A DNA stretch of 64,000 nucleotides from the NCBI RefSeq assembly GCF_001269925.1, contig NZ_LHVO01000051.1, forward strand, positions 62,001-126,000, in the 5' to 3' direction. Position numbers and translations under genes: made by a program. The stretch is from Pseudomonas sp. MIACH (GTDB lineage Bacteria; Pseudomonadota; Gammaproteobacteria; Pseudomonadales; Pseudomonadaceae). This document shows, in pieces, positions 63,767 to 64,000 of this stretch. The stretch's first letter is position 1, and each line of letters starts with the position of its first letter. Below the pieces are notes generated by a model. The model made no database searches and was not told where the DNA came from. It saw only the letters and a list, made by a program, of their open reading frames with translations.

Positions 63767-64000
63767 TCAGATGTCCCAGATCAGGTTGATCGCAACGTTG
63801 CGGCCCGGCTGAGTCAAGCGGTCGAGGTTGGCCGGGCCGGTCACAGCGGCTTCGCCGACACTGTCGTAGCTGCGCACGTCATCCCAGTTCCAGTATTTCT
63901 TGTCGGTGAGGTTGTAGAGGCCGCCGTTGATGGTCACGTCGTTGGTGACCTTGTAGAAGGCGGTCAGGTCGACAACACCGAAGCCAGGGGTCTTGAAGGG
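63767..64000 (-). CDS. TonB-dependent receptor, C-terminal part (5' end outside window)
   Basis: The visible 77 residues end LTQPGRNVAINLIWDI, with TAFYKVTNDVTINGGLYNLTDKKYWNW before them. This matches the last barrel strands of the hemoglobin/heme receptor group of TonB-dependent proteins (PhuR or HasR-like). The next gene is heme oxygenase, which supports heme as substrate. Start, plug and TonB box lie outside the window, so nothing can be said about regulation. Confidence 0.85.
   Translation of the reverse strand, partial: PFKTPGFGVVDLTAFYKVTNDVTINGGLYNLTDKKYWNWDDVRSYDSVGEAAVTGPANLDRLTQPGRNVAINLIWDI

Overview
The window is chromosomal DNA from a fluorescent Pseudomonas, most likely the P. 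fluorescens group. I base this on gene content and order (nagR-nagA-SIS-PTS operon; ffh, rpsP-rimM-trmD-rplS; xerD-dsbC-hom-thrC; groESL next to colRS; a mexVW-like pair next to an imelysin cluster), on high-GC codon use throughout, and on two families of short palindromic repeats typical of these genomes. I see no prophage, integron, insertion sequence, CRISPR array or plasmid functions. The window is mostly core genome.

Layout. 1-6.8 kb: GlcNAc uptake and catabolism operon on the minus strand, with a promoter whose spacer is the likely operator. 6.8-13 kb: L,D-transpeptidase, two head-to-head NUDIX genes, gamma carbonic anhydrase-like protein, DUF1289, VUT permease, purT and an MHS transporter. 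13-19 kb: CorC-like and YpjD-like membrane proteins divergent from ffh, then rpsP-rimM-trmD-rplS. 19-24.4 kb: xerD, dsbC, hom-thrC and a DUF3509 gene. 24.5-29 kb: periplasmic binding-like protein coupled to a CoA-transferase, yaeQ, recJ. 29-33 kb: MprF-type aminoacyl-phosphatidylglycerol synthase with a VirJ-domain partner. 33.3-33.8 kb: two identical initiator tRNA genes, each with its own promoter and terminator. 34-42.5 kb: LexA-boxed dinB, lipoprotein, proS, AmpG-like permease, alkyltransferase-like protein, DUF481 protein, HugZ family protein, fxsA. 42.5-44.7 kb: groESL. 44.7-51.5 kb: envelope block (PAP2 phosphatase, LTA-synthase-like sulfatase, colR-colS, methyltransferase, LPS-kinase-like protein, 75-residue membrane protein). 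51.5-59.4 kb: mexW-mexV and a DUF1513/imelysin/di-heme cytochrome cluster. 59.5-64 kb: nitroreductase, chemoreceptor, YbaN protein, heme oxygenase, and the 3' end of a TonB-dependent receptor.

How it works together. The first operon is a self-contained GlcNAc phosphotransferase route: IIBC permease, an IIA-HPr-EI fusion, deacetylase, SIS deaminase and GntR repressor. The envelope block looks like a ColRS neighbourhood. A shared 13-base ACAAGTTTTTCAC core lies upstream of both the sulfatase gene and the methyltransferase-kinase-small protein operon, pointing towards each. At the right edge, heme oxygenase and the receptor form a heme-iron module.

I did not find a clearly new defence or mobile system. 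The most useful leads are the paired ColR-like boxes with the uncharacterised 75-residue protein, and the paired nag operators.
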